A stretch of 64,000 nucleotides of DNA from Hericium rajendrae (taxonomy: Eukaryota; Basidiomycota; Agaricomycetes; Russulales; Hericiaceae), in assembly GCA_033439255.1 (NCBI GenBank), contig CM065892.1, positions 372,001-436,000 of the forward strand, read 5' to 3'. Positions 36,121 to 50,060 of the stretch are shown piece by piece. Position numbers and translations under genes: made by a program. Under the pieces are notes generated by a model, which had not been told where the DNA came from, searched no databases, and saw only the letters and a list, made by a program, of their open reading frames with translations. Positions within the stretch are counted from its first letter, which is position 1. Each line of letters begins with the position of its first letter.

Positions 36121-38317
36121 TCACGAAGGCGAGGTATCTGGAAGCAGGATCTCCTGCAGTTTTGCTCTCACCGCCTGCGCATCCGCCCTACCTCTACTGG
36201 ACTTCATGACGCGCCCAACCAGTTTATTCAGCACCTTCACCCTGCCCGCGCGAACGGCATCCGCATCCTCTGGCAGCGCAATGACCGCCTCCTGGCACAA
36301 CTCAGCCAGCGCATCGTGGCCCCCGTCCATAGCCGTCAGCGCGAGCTTCTGCGCCAGCGTTTCTGGCAGTTCGGCCGTAGGCTCGTCCAGCATATGCCGC
36401 AATAGCAGCCGCCCCGACGTCCCTGCAAATAGCGAGCGATCAGAGCCGGCCCATCGGCAGCAAGCGGCGAGTACGCACGCGTAATTGTCCCGCTTTGCAC
36501 CAAATCGATGAGGCTTCCCATCTGTGCGACGGACACCGGGTTAGCATGGAACGTCTGCCCGCGGGCCGACAGCTGCCCCAACAGCTCATGCGTCATCCTG
36601 CCAGACAAACGTTAACGTTACTGCATCCGCGCAAGCATCACGAGCGGCGTGCGCACCAGTTCACGACCTCCTTCGGGTCGCGCGTCGCGGACAGCGCGTC
36701 GAAGTACGCAGTCGCGCCCGCGCTGAGCGCGCCGTCGGCGCCGACCTCGCGCCCCGCGTCCACGACCATGAGCACGTCCGCATCGCGCGGGCTGAGGCCC
36801 TGCGCCTGCAGGCGCCGCCGCGTCTGTTGCGGGAGCTCCGGCATCGCGTCGTGTATTCGCGCGATGTAGTGCTGCCGAGTGGTCAGTGCGGAGTATCACG
36901 CGGGGGCGACGGGCGTACGTCGTCGAGGAGGAGCGGCGGGAGGTTCGGGTCCGGCATGTAGCGGTAGTCGGGCGCGTCTTCTTTGCTCCGGAGCTTGAAG
37001 GTCAGGCCGCTGGCTTCGTTGAAGCCGCGGGTCTCCTGCGCGACGGGCTGGCCCGCGTCCAGCAGCGCGATGTGGCGGTGGATTTCGCAGGCTGCACAAG
37101 GGAATATCAGAAAGAGGACGAGGCAGCATAAGGAGCCGGGCGCACTGAGGGCAACTATCATGAATCTGACGCTGTTGAGGTTCTTGATTTCGCACCGGGT
37201 CCCGAAGGCGTCGCCTGGGCGATTGACGGAGACATTGACATCGCAGCGCAGGGAGCCCTTGCAAATTTGGTCAGACGGATACAGTGTTGACCAAGGCATG
37301 CGGTCTACCTGTTCCATGTTACCGTCACTCGCGCCGACAGATCTGAGCAATGCCTGCAAGGTGCGAACATACTCCCCGGCCTCTTCGGGAGTTCTGTGGG
37401 GGAGACACGATCAGAAAGTGTCACTGAGCGAGAATGGTGATTGCGAACCGCATGTCGGGCATGGACACGATCTCCATAAGTCCTGTGCCCGCTCTGTTCA
37501 GGTCGATAGCAGATTGCCGCCGACGCGGCTCGAACGTCGATTTCGCGGTGTCCTCAGGGCGTGTCAGTCTCCTGATGGGGGGGAAGAATCTTAAGCATAG
37601 CAACCTGCTCCAGTTGGATCTGCTCAATCCGAACAGAGATATCGGTTTGCGGGAGATGCAATTGGCCAGACCTCGCGAGTGGTGCTGTGATGTAGAACAA
37701 TGATCATCGCTGTAAATCTTCAAAAGATGCGACCGCTGCTCACCGTAACGCTGTGTGATCTGGTATCCCGCCGGCAGGTCAGAATAGAAGTAGTGTTTCC
37801 GGTCAAAAGAAGAACGGCGTTGGATGTCTGAATTCAGGGCCAGTGCAGCTCGAAGTGCCAGATCAACGCACTTCGCGTTGAGCCGCTAATAGAGATCGCT
37901 GTTAACTTGGCAACCTCGGATCGGAAAGTTCTTACGGGCAGTGTGCCAGGAAAGGCAGCGTCAAAGGGCGTGACATGGACATTGGACGATTCTCCCAGGT
38001 CAGAGGTCCATGCACCTGGAAGTTTTTTGATATGTTGCAGTCAAATCAAGGAAAAGAAACTGTATCATGCACTAACCAGAGAAGAGCTTCGCGCGCGACT
38101 TGATCTGGGCGTGGACCTCGAGGCCGATGACGACCTGCCAGCCAGGCCATCTCGGGTCGCGGACGAACGGCCGTGGGGTATGCGACGCATAGCCTCTCAA
38201 GACTGTCGGTTTCGCATGGAGAACACGCAAGGACCGTCGAGCGAGCATAAATTGAGACGTTGGCAGGAGCAGAGTCGCGCGCCTGCCTAATGCAAATTCA
38301 AAACGCGTCGAAGCCAT
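36121..38317 (-). CDS. PET112: mitochondrial glutamyl-tRNA(Gln) amidotransferase subunit B
   Basis: A multi-exon gene from ATG 38317 to the stop at 36121. Exons I could place at the 5' side are 38317-38077 and 38015-37936, followed by others in frame. The subunit is the tRNA-binding, kinase half of the GatCAB/GatFAB complex that turns Glu-tRNA(Gln) into Gln-tRNA(Gln) in mitochondria. The first 45 residues are Arg/Ser/Leu-rich without acids, a good mitochondrial targeting peptide. Family motifs are WQVVIGLEVHAQI, SSFDRKHYFYSDLPAGYQITQ, LNRAGTGLMEIVSMPD, GSLRCDVNVSVNRPGDAFGTRCEIKNLNS (split across exons) and the C-terminal YqeY-like helical domain ending LQEILLPDTSPS. The splice after MIVAL uses GTGCGC; reading through instead is also open, so that junction is less certain. 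Confidence 0.92.
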
Positions 38318-38655
38318 GACACGGGCACGCTGCCGTAAGCACTAGGTCCTAGGTTCAGCGCTCTCTCGAGGCGCGCTGCTAATCTCATTCGGGATTCGAT
38401 CATGCATCTGATACACGAAGTGACATTGCACAACAGAGACATCGCTGGCAGTGCTGCTTTCCGTATGCTGTGCCCATCGTTCGCCAAGGGCTCGTTTGGC
38501 GGCATCGAGCTTGGTATCACTAGCACTTGAACCATCTTGCCACGTTCACTTCTGCCCAGCATCCCCCTTCAAAGTTCAAAGCTTCCTCGAAGCTTCTGCA
38601 GTTTCAGCACCATCTCTGCACTGGTGTTGCAAGGCTATCCATCGGATCTTGACAC

Positions 38656-40042
38656 ATGTCTCTATACCCTTCTGACTTTGATGACCCGTCACCAGCCTAT
38701 ACCCCCACACCACTCTGGGTTCCTAATCCGTACGCTCGCCATCCTTGCTGTGGATGTGCGGATGTTGATCGACTGATCGGATGCAGACATGGCAACAGGC
38801 GTCTTCCAACACTTCCTCGACACTTTACGGCGCGTTCTATCGACAGGTCAGCCCGTGCAGCGCCAAAATAAACTCGAAGCTGACTCGCCGCACAGCACAT
38901 CAAGCACTTCCTCGTCGGACGTGCAGAAGGTGATACACACGTACAGCCTGACTGCCGGATCCGCCGAGCTGCAGTTCCTCATAACGTGAGTAGCCCTACG
39001 TACCATAGCTTTGCAGTCACATCACGCTGGTCGCAGGATTGAGCCTGCTCTCGAGTTTCCAGGCCACCACCTGTTTTTCTTGACCCTCAAGACCGGCCCG
39101 GCCGAGCGCCCGCTATGCCAGCCTGTGGCTCTCAAGCTGCAAGTCGAACCACGAGAACTCACGTTCTCGGTGTTGTGAGTTTGCCGTGCCGTGTCTGAGA
39201 TGATCATCCCTTGATGGCCAACGCGTTCAGCGTGTTCCCACCCAAGACCAGTCTCCCACAAGGATGTCTGTGGTCCCTACGCGTCTGGCTACGCAGCAAC
39301 GAGATCGACCACCGTCTGTTCTCAGACGACCGCCTCTGGATAGGCAAAGACCCCGACTTCTACTCCATCGAAGACGCGTCCTTCGCGCGCCTGCGCGAAT
39401 CGCGGCCCGACATGCAGGTCTACAAGACCGTGCTCGGCCGCACCCTCATCGATCTCATCGTCCGGTGCGTGATCCTTCCCACCGCGCGCGCATGGCGCAC
39501 TCACCCCATCACAGATGGCGGAGAGTCTCGAACAAAGTGTACAGCGTCAGTCTCGACTACGACGCGAGCGGCGTCGGCCGCACGCTGTTCACCGACTTCA
39601 TCGTGCGCCTGGACTGCTCGCCGCAGGATGTCGACTTCACGATCTAGTGCGTGCGCCGCGTCTTGCTCGCTGATCCATCATGCTGATGCGGATCTGCAGC
39701 ACGATCCCCATATCGTCCATGCCCCGCGGCGCCTCGCACCGGCTGCGCGTATGGCTGCGCGTGCCCGCGCCCCCGTCGTACCCGTCCGCGCCGTCCGCCT
39801 CGGGCGGCGCGAAGCCGATGATCTGCCACCGCGTGTGGAGCACAGACGACTTCAAGATCGGGCATCTGCTTGATTTCTCGATGCTCGGCTCGCGGATGAT
39901 CATGGCGTTGCCCCCGCGGGGCCCGGAAGTCAGAACGAGCGTCAGTGAGCAGGGGATGTACCCGAGCAGTGAGAAGAAGCGCGCCGATTCGTTTGTCTCT
40001 TCGCCCACGGAGTACACGAACGATCGGAAGGACGAGATGTGA
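38656..40042 (+). CDS. unknown conserved-looking protein with internal repeat
   Basis: The likely start is ATG 38656 (MSLYPSDFDDPSPAYTP). The first splice is uncertain: a junction into the frame that reads MATGVFQHFLDTLRRVL at about 38791 is needed, and the available donors give introns of only 31-37 bp. Later exons are firm: to 38985, 39037-39175, 39230-39462, then a W-starting exon after the acceptor at about 39515, and the last from about 39700 to 40042. The middle and end each contain LRVWLR followed about 20 residues later by a W-x-D...DF pattern (LRVWLRSNEIDHRLF...IGKDPDF and LRVWLRVPAPP...KIGHLLDF), which suggests an internally duplicated beta-rich domain. I do not recogn­ise the family and give no function. 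It is divergent from GatB. Confidence 0.65.
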
Positions 40043-40481
40043 CTTACTCTACTGTTACTATGTGCTTATTTGCCGGTTTGTTGGAGCTTAAATGTATATC
40101 CATCTTGCTTCAGGTTACAATCATGTATGCAATTAAAGGGTTATGAGATTTTGTAGGTAGCAATACAGAGTAGTTGTCGCAGACACACAGTACAGACAGA
40201 TTTAAATTTCTACCGAATGAAATGCAAGTAAAGTCGCAAAAGAAGGATTCAAAGGGTCCCTGCAGAAACACCCGAGCAGGCCGTGACGGAATCTGGGAAA
40301 CCGCAATCTTCGTCCTGCCTCGCAAATTGAAGATTCCTGTGGATATGGAATTTCATGTATAAACCAAAGATATTCAGCGAGACGGAAAGAAAGCAGCCGG
40401 GACGCTGAGGAATATTAAACGCAGGCATTGAGCAGATTCGGGGCGGGAGCTCAAGGTAGTGCCCAGGCGAGGAGGCTCAGA
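40043..40481. other. convergent spacer
   Basis: AT-richer sequence between the 3' ends of the unknown gene and PAP1. It contains AATAAA-like A-rich stretches but no gene. Confidence 0.45.
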
Positions 40482-43192
<2,711 letters not shown>

Positions 43193-44545
43193 ATCGCGAA
43201 TAACTCAATGAGCCGAAGGAGGATAACAAATGCAGTTCCCGGTCAGTCTGCCAACCGACAGACGGTGAGTAGAGAGGCTGAGCAAGGAGCGTTCCGCTCT
43301 GCGCACCTTGAATAAGCCGTGCACGTGCAGGTTACTTCCGCCGACGGCCCGCCACAGTGCCTTTCGCAGACAACCCGCAGAGGCTCCGAGATTTGTCGAA
43401 CAAAATGCAAATCAACCTCACAACTGAGGACGATATAGAGGTGTTGTCATTTTGGCTCTCATAATTATCACGATTTTATACGGAACTTCTATGACAAGGA
43501 ACAGTACATGTTGAGACTCCAAGATCAGCAAACATGGCGACAAGCTATAACAACGACGGCACGTCCGGATCCCTATATATGCAACTCTGACTGGAGACAT
43601 ACGGAACGCGAAAAAAGGAGCAGGGAAGTGTAGCGGGCGACGCACAGCGCTCAAGAGAACATGGATCCAGGCGTACCCAGACGTGTTGCCGATTATGATT
43701 AGTTCGTGGGTTGTCCTTCCTTATTCCCTAATACCACCTACTTGTCTATTTCTTGCGGGCTTGTCCCGAGGCACAAGGTCAAGGTCGAGCCAACGGTTGT
43801 CTGCTCTATGTCGGCGATAAATACGCACGTTAGCCGCGGTGCACAGACGGGGTGCACAGATGGACATCATACTACAGCTTGATGACACGCTAGTCGACGA
43901 TCTGTTGTAAGCCATCTGCATACAGGTCAATTGTGCAGATTTCTAATGTCTTCACCTTGTCATATTCTGCGTGTCATATGCTATTATCCAGAAGGACATC
44001 GTCTATTGATGACAGAGCGGTCGTGTGGGATTGTTTGACTATTCAAAGTGAAAAGAAGCACGAGAAGTAAGTCCTCATGTAGAATGGAACAACGAACTGG
44101 ATCACCAGAGCTCGAGAACGTTGTAAAAATCAGCATCTCGGCAGGAGGATTTATGTCATGAGGTTCGTCATGCCCCTAGCTCCTGACAAATATTTAGATT
44201 CCTGTGAGTGGTTTGCCAAGAGCAGGAGGAGGGCGTTTCGTTGGCATCGGACTACTGGCAAAGCTAAGCGCCAAGTGCCGTCAACATGCTACGACGACAG
44301 TCAGCTCTCGAGCTGGTTCTTCCAACCAGCGCATCTGGCTGTAATACAGCAGGAGTCATGCGCTTGGGAATAGGAGCGATTTGATCACCCGCTGCGGGAT
44401 CGGTCATATACTTAGGAGACCTGGAGCGGATGTTATCTGGTTGAGCGTCTTCCGCGAAGTCTCGAATTATATAAAGTGGTGGGTTGATTCAGACGCCATA
44501 CCGCATGCTCTGGCCTTTCGTCTCGCATCTTACCAGAATCCAGCT
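43193..44545. other. PAP1 promoter and upstream flank of methyltransferase 1
   Basis: The PAP1 promoter lies just right of 43192. From about 43420 the sequence is repetitive: first a relic matching the 3' flanks of the methyltransferase genes (43420-43970), then the duplicated 5' flank (from about 43996). A stretch at about 44150-44400 is absent from the second copy and may be an insertion. Confidence 0.6.
43420..43970. repeat. relic of a methyltransferase 3' flank
   Basis: Short shared blocks in the same order link this segment to 46640-47210 (after methyltransferase 1) and partly to 53010-53230 (after methyltransferase 2). They include ATGACAAGGAAC, TTGCCGATTA, CCTTCCTTATTCCCTAA and the GTCGACGATC...CAGGTTTCTAATGT-like end. 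There is no methyltransferase beside it, so it is probably what remains of a further, lost repeat unit. The CCTTCCTTATTCCCTAA part also resembles the 3' end of the beta-helix gene at 53157. Confidence 0.6.
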
Positions 44546-46670
44546 ATGGCCGGTGAGTAAATTGTGCTATCTTCGTCTGCTAATTGACAGTTCAATTCAA
44601 TCCAGTCGCCAATCAGGAGTACGCGTCCATCTGCCCACTTCACGTTCACGTCTGCTAACTGTTGAACTGGCGGACGTCTTAGTGCTCTCGCTGAGTTGAA
44701 GGCGCTATCCAACATCATTCAAGAAAATATCGACCGCCTCGAAGCCATCTGTAAAGCCAATGGTCTAGATTACCCGTCGTCCAAGGCACCCTACAGTCCT
44801 CAAAGCGAGGCTGCGCGCAATCTGCCTGATGCAATGGAGGCCGGTTCACTAATCGTGTCGGCGGCTACGCAGCTCGTAGCTGCGGTGAACCCCCCACCCA
44901 TGACCGCGTTTTCTCTGGTCGGGTCGGTAAGAGCATCATGGTCACGATCAGTCCATGGCTGCGATAGTGAAGACTATCTTTTTCCAGTTCCACATTCCGG
45001 CTGCTTTCCGAGTTGTATTGGAGACACACACAGCGGAAATTCTCCACGATGCCGGACCAAAGGTACGCACCTTGCCTCACGGTCATGCTATTTTCTCCTC
45101 ATGCCGCTCCTCAGGGAAAGCATGTCAATGAGATTGCAAAGCCAACAAATAAGGATCCGGCGAAGCTTGGTACGTGTTCGCAAGGCCATTGGTAAACACT
45201 GACAATGACACACGCTCCGCAGCCCGCGTCCTGCGCTTCCTGGCAACACACCATGTATTTGTCGAAGTGTCGCCCGATCACTTTGCCCACAATAGACTGT
45301 CCTCCTTGTTGGACACCCACAAATCGGTGGACAGCATCCTCGCCAAGTATGCTGCGTGATTCTCTATGTCCAAAGCTTCATTAAATGATAGCATCGCAGC
45401 CCAGACAAGAAACACGAAGGGACCCCCGGCATGACGGCGTTTATTGGACATCTGTGCGTCGCCCTTTCGTGTCGTCGGATTGCTCTGATATTACCTTAGC
45501 ACCGATGAATCATTTAAGTCGGCATCTTACATGCCGGACGTATTCCTAGACCCTAAGACGGCTTTCAGCGTGGATGCGAGCTCGACAGGCTTCAATAGGG
45601 CATATAACACCGATAAGAATGCGTTTGACTGGTTTGAGACACCGGGCAACGAATGGAGGCTAGCGAGATTCGGCATAGCGATGGACGGCACGAAGTCGAT
45701 GTCGCCTCCGGGTGCGATCCTAGAAGGTAGACCCGCCGTCAACATAAGTGTCTTCTCCATTTTCATCACGCCATTCACAGGTTTCGACTGGAAGGGCATG
45801 AAAGAGGGCTCTCTGGTTGTAGACGTTGGAGGAGGAGTCGGGTCCCAATCCTTGACTCTCGCACAATATCATCCACACCTGCGATTTATCATCGAGGATC
45901 GCATAGAAGTGATCCCCGATGCCAAAAAGGCAAGCCAGACATTAGGCTGTTCGAGCAGAAACTGACATCTCGTACAGTTCTGGAACAACAACGCACCTGA
46001 GCATGTTCAATCGGGCAAAGTCAAATTCCAGGGTAAGCACACTTGTCTCTCAATGTACATCCCAGTTTAATCTTGACCCTGGTGCGACAGCGTATAATTT
46101 CATGGAGGATGCACAGCCAGTCAAGAATGCGGACGTCTTTCTCTTGCGCGCCATCCTTCACGACTGGGCAGACCCATACTGTCTGACAATCTTGCGTCAT
46201 CTGCGTGCAGCGGCAACACCCGCTACGCGCTTAATCGTGGTGGACAACCTTATTCCTTACGCCTGTGAGGAAAGAGCAATAGAAGATATCCCCGGAGCGG
46301 AACGACGTCTTCCGCCCGCGCCTCTCCTCGCCAACCGGGGACAGGCGAATGCTATCCCATACATCACGGACATGCAGGTACGCAATAACAACAGTGCATA
46401 TCCGCTGCCTCTTGTCTGACTACTTGTGTACAGATGATGACTGTTCTCAACGGGCAAGAGCGTACGATCACACATGTCCGGAACCTCCTGGAGCAGACAG
46501 GGTGGAAGTTGGTGCAGGTTCACCACGGATCGCCGTTTGCCATGACGAACCAGAAGGCCATCGCTGTTCCAGTCTGAACGCGGCACGTAATATAGGAGAA
46601 TTCTATGAACGGTAGCTATCGACAACTCGAGAACGCCATATGACAAACAGAGACTACGATTACAAACGAG
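43985..46670 (+). repeat. segmental duplication, copy 1 (methyltransferase plus flanks)
   Basis: The block running from GGACATCGTCTATTGATGAC through the promoter, the whole methyltransferase gene and about 90 bp beyond its stop is duplicated at about 50630-53010. The flanks and introns align as well as the exons. Copy 1 has extra sequence at about 44150-44400. Confidence 0.85.
44546..46577 (+). CDS. SAM-dependent O-methyltransferase, copy 1
   Basis: Twelve exons (44546-44552, 44606-44618, 44683-44926, 44988-45062, 45115-45169, 45223-45346, 45400-45453, 45500-45726, 45781-45929, 45978-46032, 46091-46377, 46434-46577) give 477 residues. The first exon is 7 nt and the second a 13-nt microexon. 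An N-terminal winged-helix dimerisation domain (ARVLRFLATHHVFVEVSPDHFAHN) precedes the Rossmann methyltransferase domain with motif I VVDVGGGVGSQSL, the acidic motif II region and the catalytic base in AILHDWADPYC. This plant-caffeate-type family methylates phenolic hydroxyls. The intron starting 45930 has a GC donor (AAAAAG|GCAAGC), as does the second copy. No backbone enzyme of a secondary-metabolite cluster is near, so the substrate is unknown. Confidence 0.92.
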
Positions 46671-48094
46671 GACAATGTAGAGACGTTGCGTCTTGTCCTC
46701 CTTACTTATCATGGTTTTAGATAAAACTTGTGACAAGGAACGATACCTTTGGAGACCGCAAGACGAGCAAAACAAGGGGACAGACCGTAACAATGACAGT
46801 ACGTGCAGGTCTATTGATACATGTAACTCTTGCTAGACACACGTAGCGCGAAATAAATTACACGAAAGTGTACACAGTAAAGCAGGATGTACAGCGAGGT
46901 ACTGTGGTCCCACTGTCGCCGATTACGTCGTTTGTTCTTGGTTTGTTCTTCAACTTATATCTCTTGTTATTTGATACCGCCTCTCGCAGATGTCATCCTT
47001 AGGCAGAAGATGAAGATCGAGACATGTTCTTTCTGCTCTACTCCGGAACACTATAAATACGCATATTGCCCGCCACACAATGCACCAGACAGAGCTCATA
47101 TCACAAGTTGATGGTATGCCATGAGTCGACGATCCGAGTAAGCCGCTTGCATACAGCTCAACTGTTCAGGTTTCTAATGTTCCACACCCTGTTACCTTGC
47201 TTGTCAAGGTATCTCGCACCCCCGTAATTATTAGCGCCTTAACTCACATCGTCAACAGTGACAAACAAAGGTTCGGCCCACACCTACTCTTTGTCTAGCA
47301 CTCCAATCACGTACCGGAAACCTCTTTCTCATCATGAGCGATCAATTCTTATGATTTTAACATGTTCTTTCATCCTGCCTTGTCTTTGAATTAGACGGGC
47401 AAGAAGTTACAGCTTGAAGAGCCGACATCGTGACTAGTCACAGCACCGGTGACTTGAATCACACCCTCCCATTTCTCGACAAGTCGGCTCGCACTAACGT
47501 GCAAGATATTAGGCATGCTACCGAGCCCATAGGGCATGGTTAACAATGGTGGGGAGCATGACTTCAGCATCCCATGAATCAATTGGTGAGTTTGAGAGGG
47601 GTAGACTAACGGCTTCTTCCCCAAGCTTGCCTTTGTAGGCAGCGCCAGCCTCACGAAATCCATGCACTTTGCGCACCGCGTTCACCTAGCAACCTGTCTG
47701 GCGCCAATTTCATTGCCCGTCTGCGCTCGCATTCAAGCTCCCCAAGTGCAACATTGCATAGGCAGAACACTCGCAGGAGGATCTCCGACAGGGTCTGCCG
47801 AGGTGTGCCGTAGGCCTCCTTGCCATCTGCGGCCACCCGTGCTGCTGTGGCTCCACAGTGAAAACGGGGCTGGAGCGGGGCAGGGGCATGTGCGAGCCGG
47901 GATGCGAGAAGTAGTCGCTGCTCAGCATGCGCATGCGGCCGGCGATGAAGTGGAACACGGGCGGCACGAGCGCGTCCGACAGGGTCAACGAGTCGGTGCG
48001 CTTGGGCTTGCTGGCGAGGGTGTAGTGACGATGATGAGGCCCGTGTTGCTCCTGCTGTTCGCTCGGGATCTGCTGGTCTGCAAGTTCATGGCTT
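46578..48094. other. flank after methyltransferase 1, with unresolved degenerate sequence
   Basis: 46640-47210 matches the relic at 43420-43970. At about 47391-48060 the minus strand has long stretches that look like former coding sequence (for example FHFIAGRMRMLSSDYFSHPG, GTPRQTLSEILLRVFCLCNVALGE and ILHVSASRLVEKWEG), broken between frames. It is probably a decayed gene divergent from the glycosyltransferase pseudogene; I cannot name the family. Confidence 0.45.
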
Positions 48095-49365
48095 ATGCCC
48101 AAGAGGTGTCCCCTGACATCCCGCTGCCTGTCGCAAGCATCCTCATGGCGCATCAATCCATGGTCCCGCCAGATATGGCTGTATCTTGCTCTGGGTACAA
48201 TAGGCATCGTGAATGTCTTCCTGGGGTGGAAATGGTGGCATGGGCCCCCGCTCACGCCAATAGATCCCTACCAGATTCTGTCAGTACCTCCAAAATGATG
48301 TCACGGATCGAAAAAAGCTTACCCTTTCGCAGGAAAGACGACTTCTGCCTCACTTCCCAAATCAACTCAAATTCGACGGCGATTGTCACAACGCTCTATA
48401 ACGACCTCTACATGCTCCCCGTTTTGATCTTGGGATATTCACTCTCCACGCACTACGACAATACTACCTCGTCCGAATATCCAACATTGCCCGCTCCGCG
48501 ACGACTCCTCTTGTACATGCCCCACCGCATGTTGCCGCTCACCCTGTGCCTCACGCGCACCGTCGGCTGAGAGCCGCACCCCGTCGACTTCATCGCACCG
48601 CCCCACAACGGCGAAGGCATCAGCTCCCGCTTCAGCGACTAATACACGAAGCTCTCCCTCTGGACGCTCGACCAAATTGGTATCCAGAAGCTCGTACTGT
48701 ACCATTTCGATCGTAGGCTCATGGGGGTTGAGCTGTGACCGAGAACTTAGTAGGCTCATTTGGTCTCTTAGGCTCACGACGGGCTGTGACCCGTGACCAA
48801 AATGAAATAGGCTCACTCATCCCTTATGTTTTCGGGGATTTGCAGGCTCATATGCTTGAAGACATCTTGTTGTGAATGCTCAGACAGCTTGAACATGTAA
48901 TGAGATGATTTTAGCCCTCCACAAAGGTCTTGCATTACACCAAGAAAATTTTGATTTTAATTTAATTATAATCAAGATTTGGTCACAGATATCGACGAGG
49001 CTCATCAGGCCTTGTGACCAGTGACAAAGTGGTGATTAGGCGTAGCTCAAGGGTCCCTGTGACCTGTGACATGAGCCTACGATCGAAATGGTACAGTATA
49101 CCTCGACAGCGACACGCTCGTGCGCCGGCGCTTCGACGAGCTCTTCGCGCTGCCGTTCGACTTCGCGGCGTCCCCGACATCTGGGAGAACGAGCGCGGCT
49201 TCGCGATCGGCTTCAACGCGGGCGTGCCCGTGCTCCGCCTGTCGACGGCCGTGTTCCAGAACCTTATCGCGCGCAGAGGACGTGGTGTACCCGCCCGCTG
49301 AGGCGGAGCCGGCCTATCTCAACCTCTACTTCGGCGCGGAGGCCATGCGGCTGCCATATATCTAG
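48095..49365 (+). pseudogene. family 8 glycosyltransferase (glycogenin/galactinol synthase-like) pseudogene
   Basis: The N-terminus reads as a type II membrane anchor: WSRQIWLYLALGTIGIVNVF, then GWKWWHGPPLTPIDPYQ. Further on come AIVTTLYNDLYMLPVLILGYS, LLYMPHRMLPLTLCLTRTVG, a TGA, EPHPVDFIAPPHNGEG, a TAA, then YTKLSLWTLDQIG and, after the 400-bp insertion, the DxD-type metal site of GT8 enzymes (YLDSDTLV) followed by FDELFALPFDFAA. After that a frameshift separates the expected VPDIWENERGFAIGFNAGV, and a second shift precedes AYLNLYFGAEAMRLPYI. Two in-frame stops, at least two frameshifts and a transposon make it non-functional. The ends are approximate. Confidence 0.85.
48697..49096. mobile_element. 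MITE family B (400 bp, TA target duplication) inside the GT8 pseudogene
   Basis: Perfect 27-bp terminal inverted repeats begin CTGTACCATTTCGATC. TA lies immediately outside both ends (48695-48696 and 49097-49098), the hallmark of Tc1/mariner-type insertion. It has no coding capacity. The interior carries at least six copies of an AGGCTCA motif (both halves, several spaced 30-60 bp) and repeated GTGACC/GTGAC blocks, which look like sub-terminal transposase-binding repeats. The central part is AT-rich (TTTTAATTTAATTA). Removing the element and one TA rejoins the host gene exactly in frame. Confidence 0.93.
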
Positions 49366-49804
49366 AATGCACGGCTAAGAACTGTGCTCTTCTTTTCTAT
49401 CGGCCTGTGGTTGACTTGAAGACGGAGGACAGCAGTTGGGGAACATACGCGGGGCCGCGTGTCCGGCCTCGACATACATACAACAGCTACTCGTACGCAT
49501 CACCTGTCCCGCATTCTGTCATCCAGTGAGTAGCTTCAATAGATGGATGTAATATGTAGCTCTAAGGATTCAATGGTGCAAAGATGTACAGAACATAGTA
49601 CCCATGTATTTTTTGAGTTATCTTAATAAGAACATAGATATGCTGTGCCCGAATTTTTCAAAAGCCTTTAGCACCCATGAGAACTACCTAATAGCATAAG
49701 AAAAGCCGTTTTGTAACAGTTGTGTCTTCGTCAAGACAAGCAAGGTTTCTGCCGACGCAGTCGGCGCTTCCCTAGTCATCTCTTCCCAGCCATATTCGAG
49801 CCGC
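49366..49804. other. spacer between GT8 pseudogene and long-TIR element
   Basis: The first 150 bases may be degenerate 3' coding sequence of the pseudogene. No other gene or repeat is seen. Confidence 0.4.
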
Positions 49805-49984
49805 TTCAGTACGACGGTTGGAACAGTCCAGAGAAATACTCACGTTAACGATCTACCCGTACAGAGTATTTGCACAGCCACAACCAGCGCTAACGCGCTG
49901 GTGTCACCGTAGTACGGATACAACGGTCTCATGCCGAGACCGATGAATCCGTATCGCCGCAAGCCGAATTAATCGAGTAAAATA

Positions 49985-50060
49985 ATGGCTTGGGCAAGGA
50001 TTGAACCCACAACGTCGCAGGATAGTAAATATGCTAGAGCCGCTGCACCAAGAGGGCTAT
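49985..50060 (-). ncRNA. degenerate tRNA-like module (pol III A and B boxes)
   Basis: On the minus strand TGGTGCAGCGGCTC (A box, 50037-50050) is followed 30 bases later by GGTTCAATCC (B box, 49998-50007), with T-rich sequence after it. A D stem GTGC/GCAT closes, and a T stem closes only with several G-T pairs. The acceptor stem does not close fully. It is a tRNA pseudogene or SINE head, not a functional tRNA. Confidence 0.5.
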
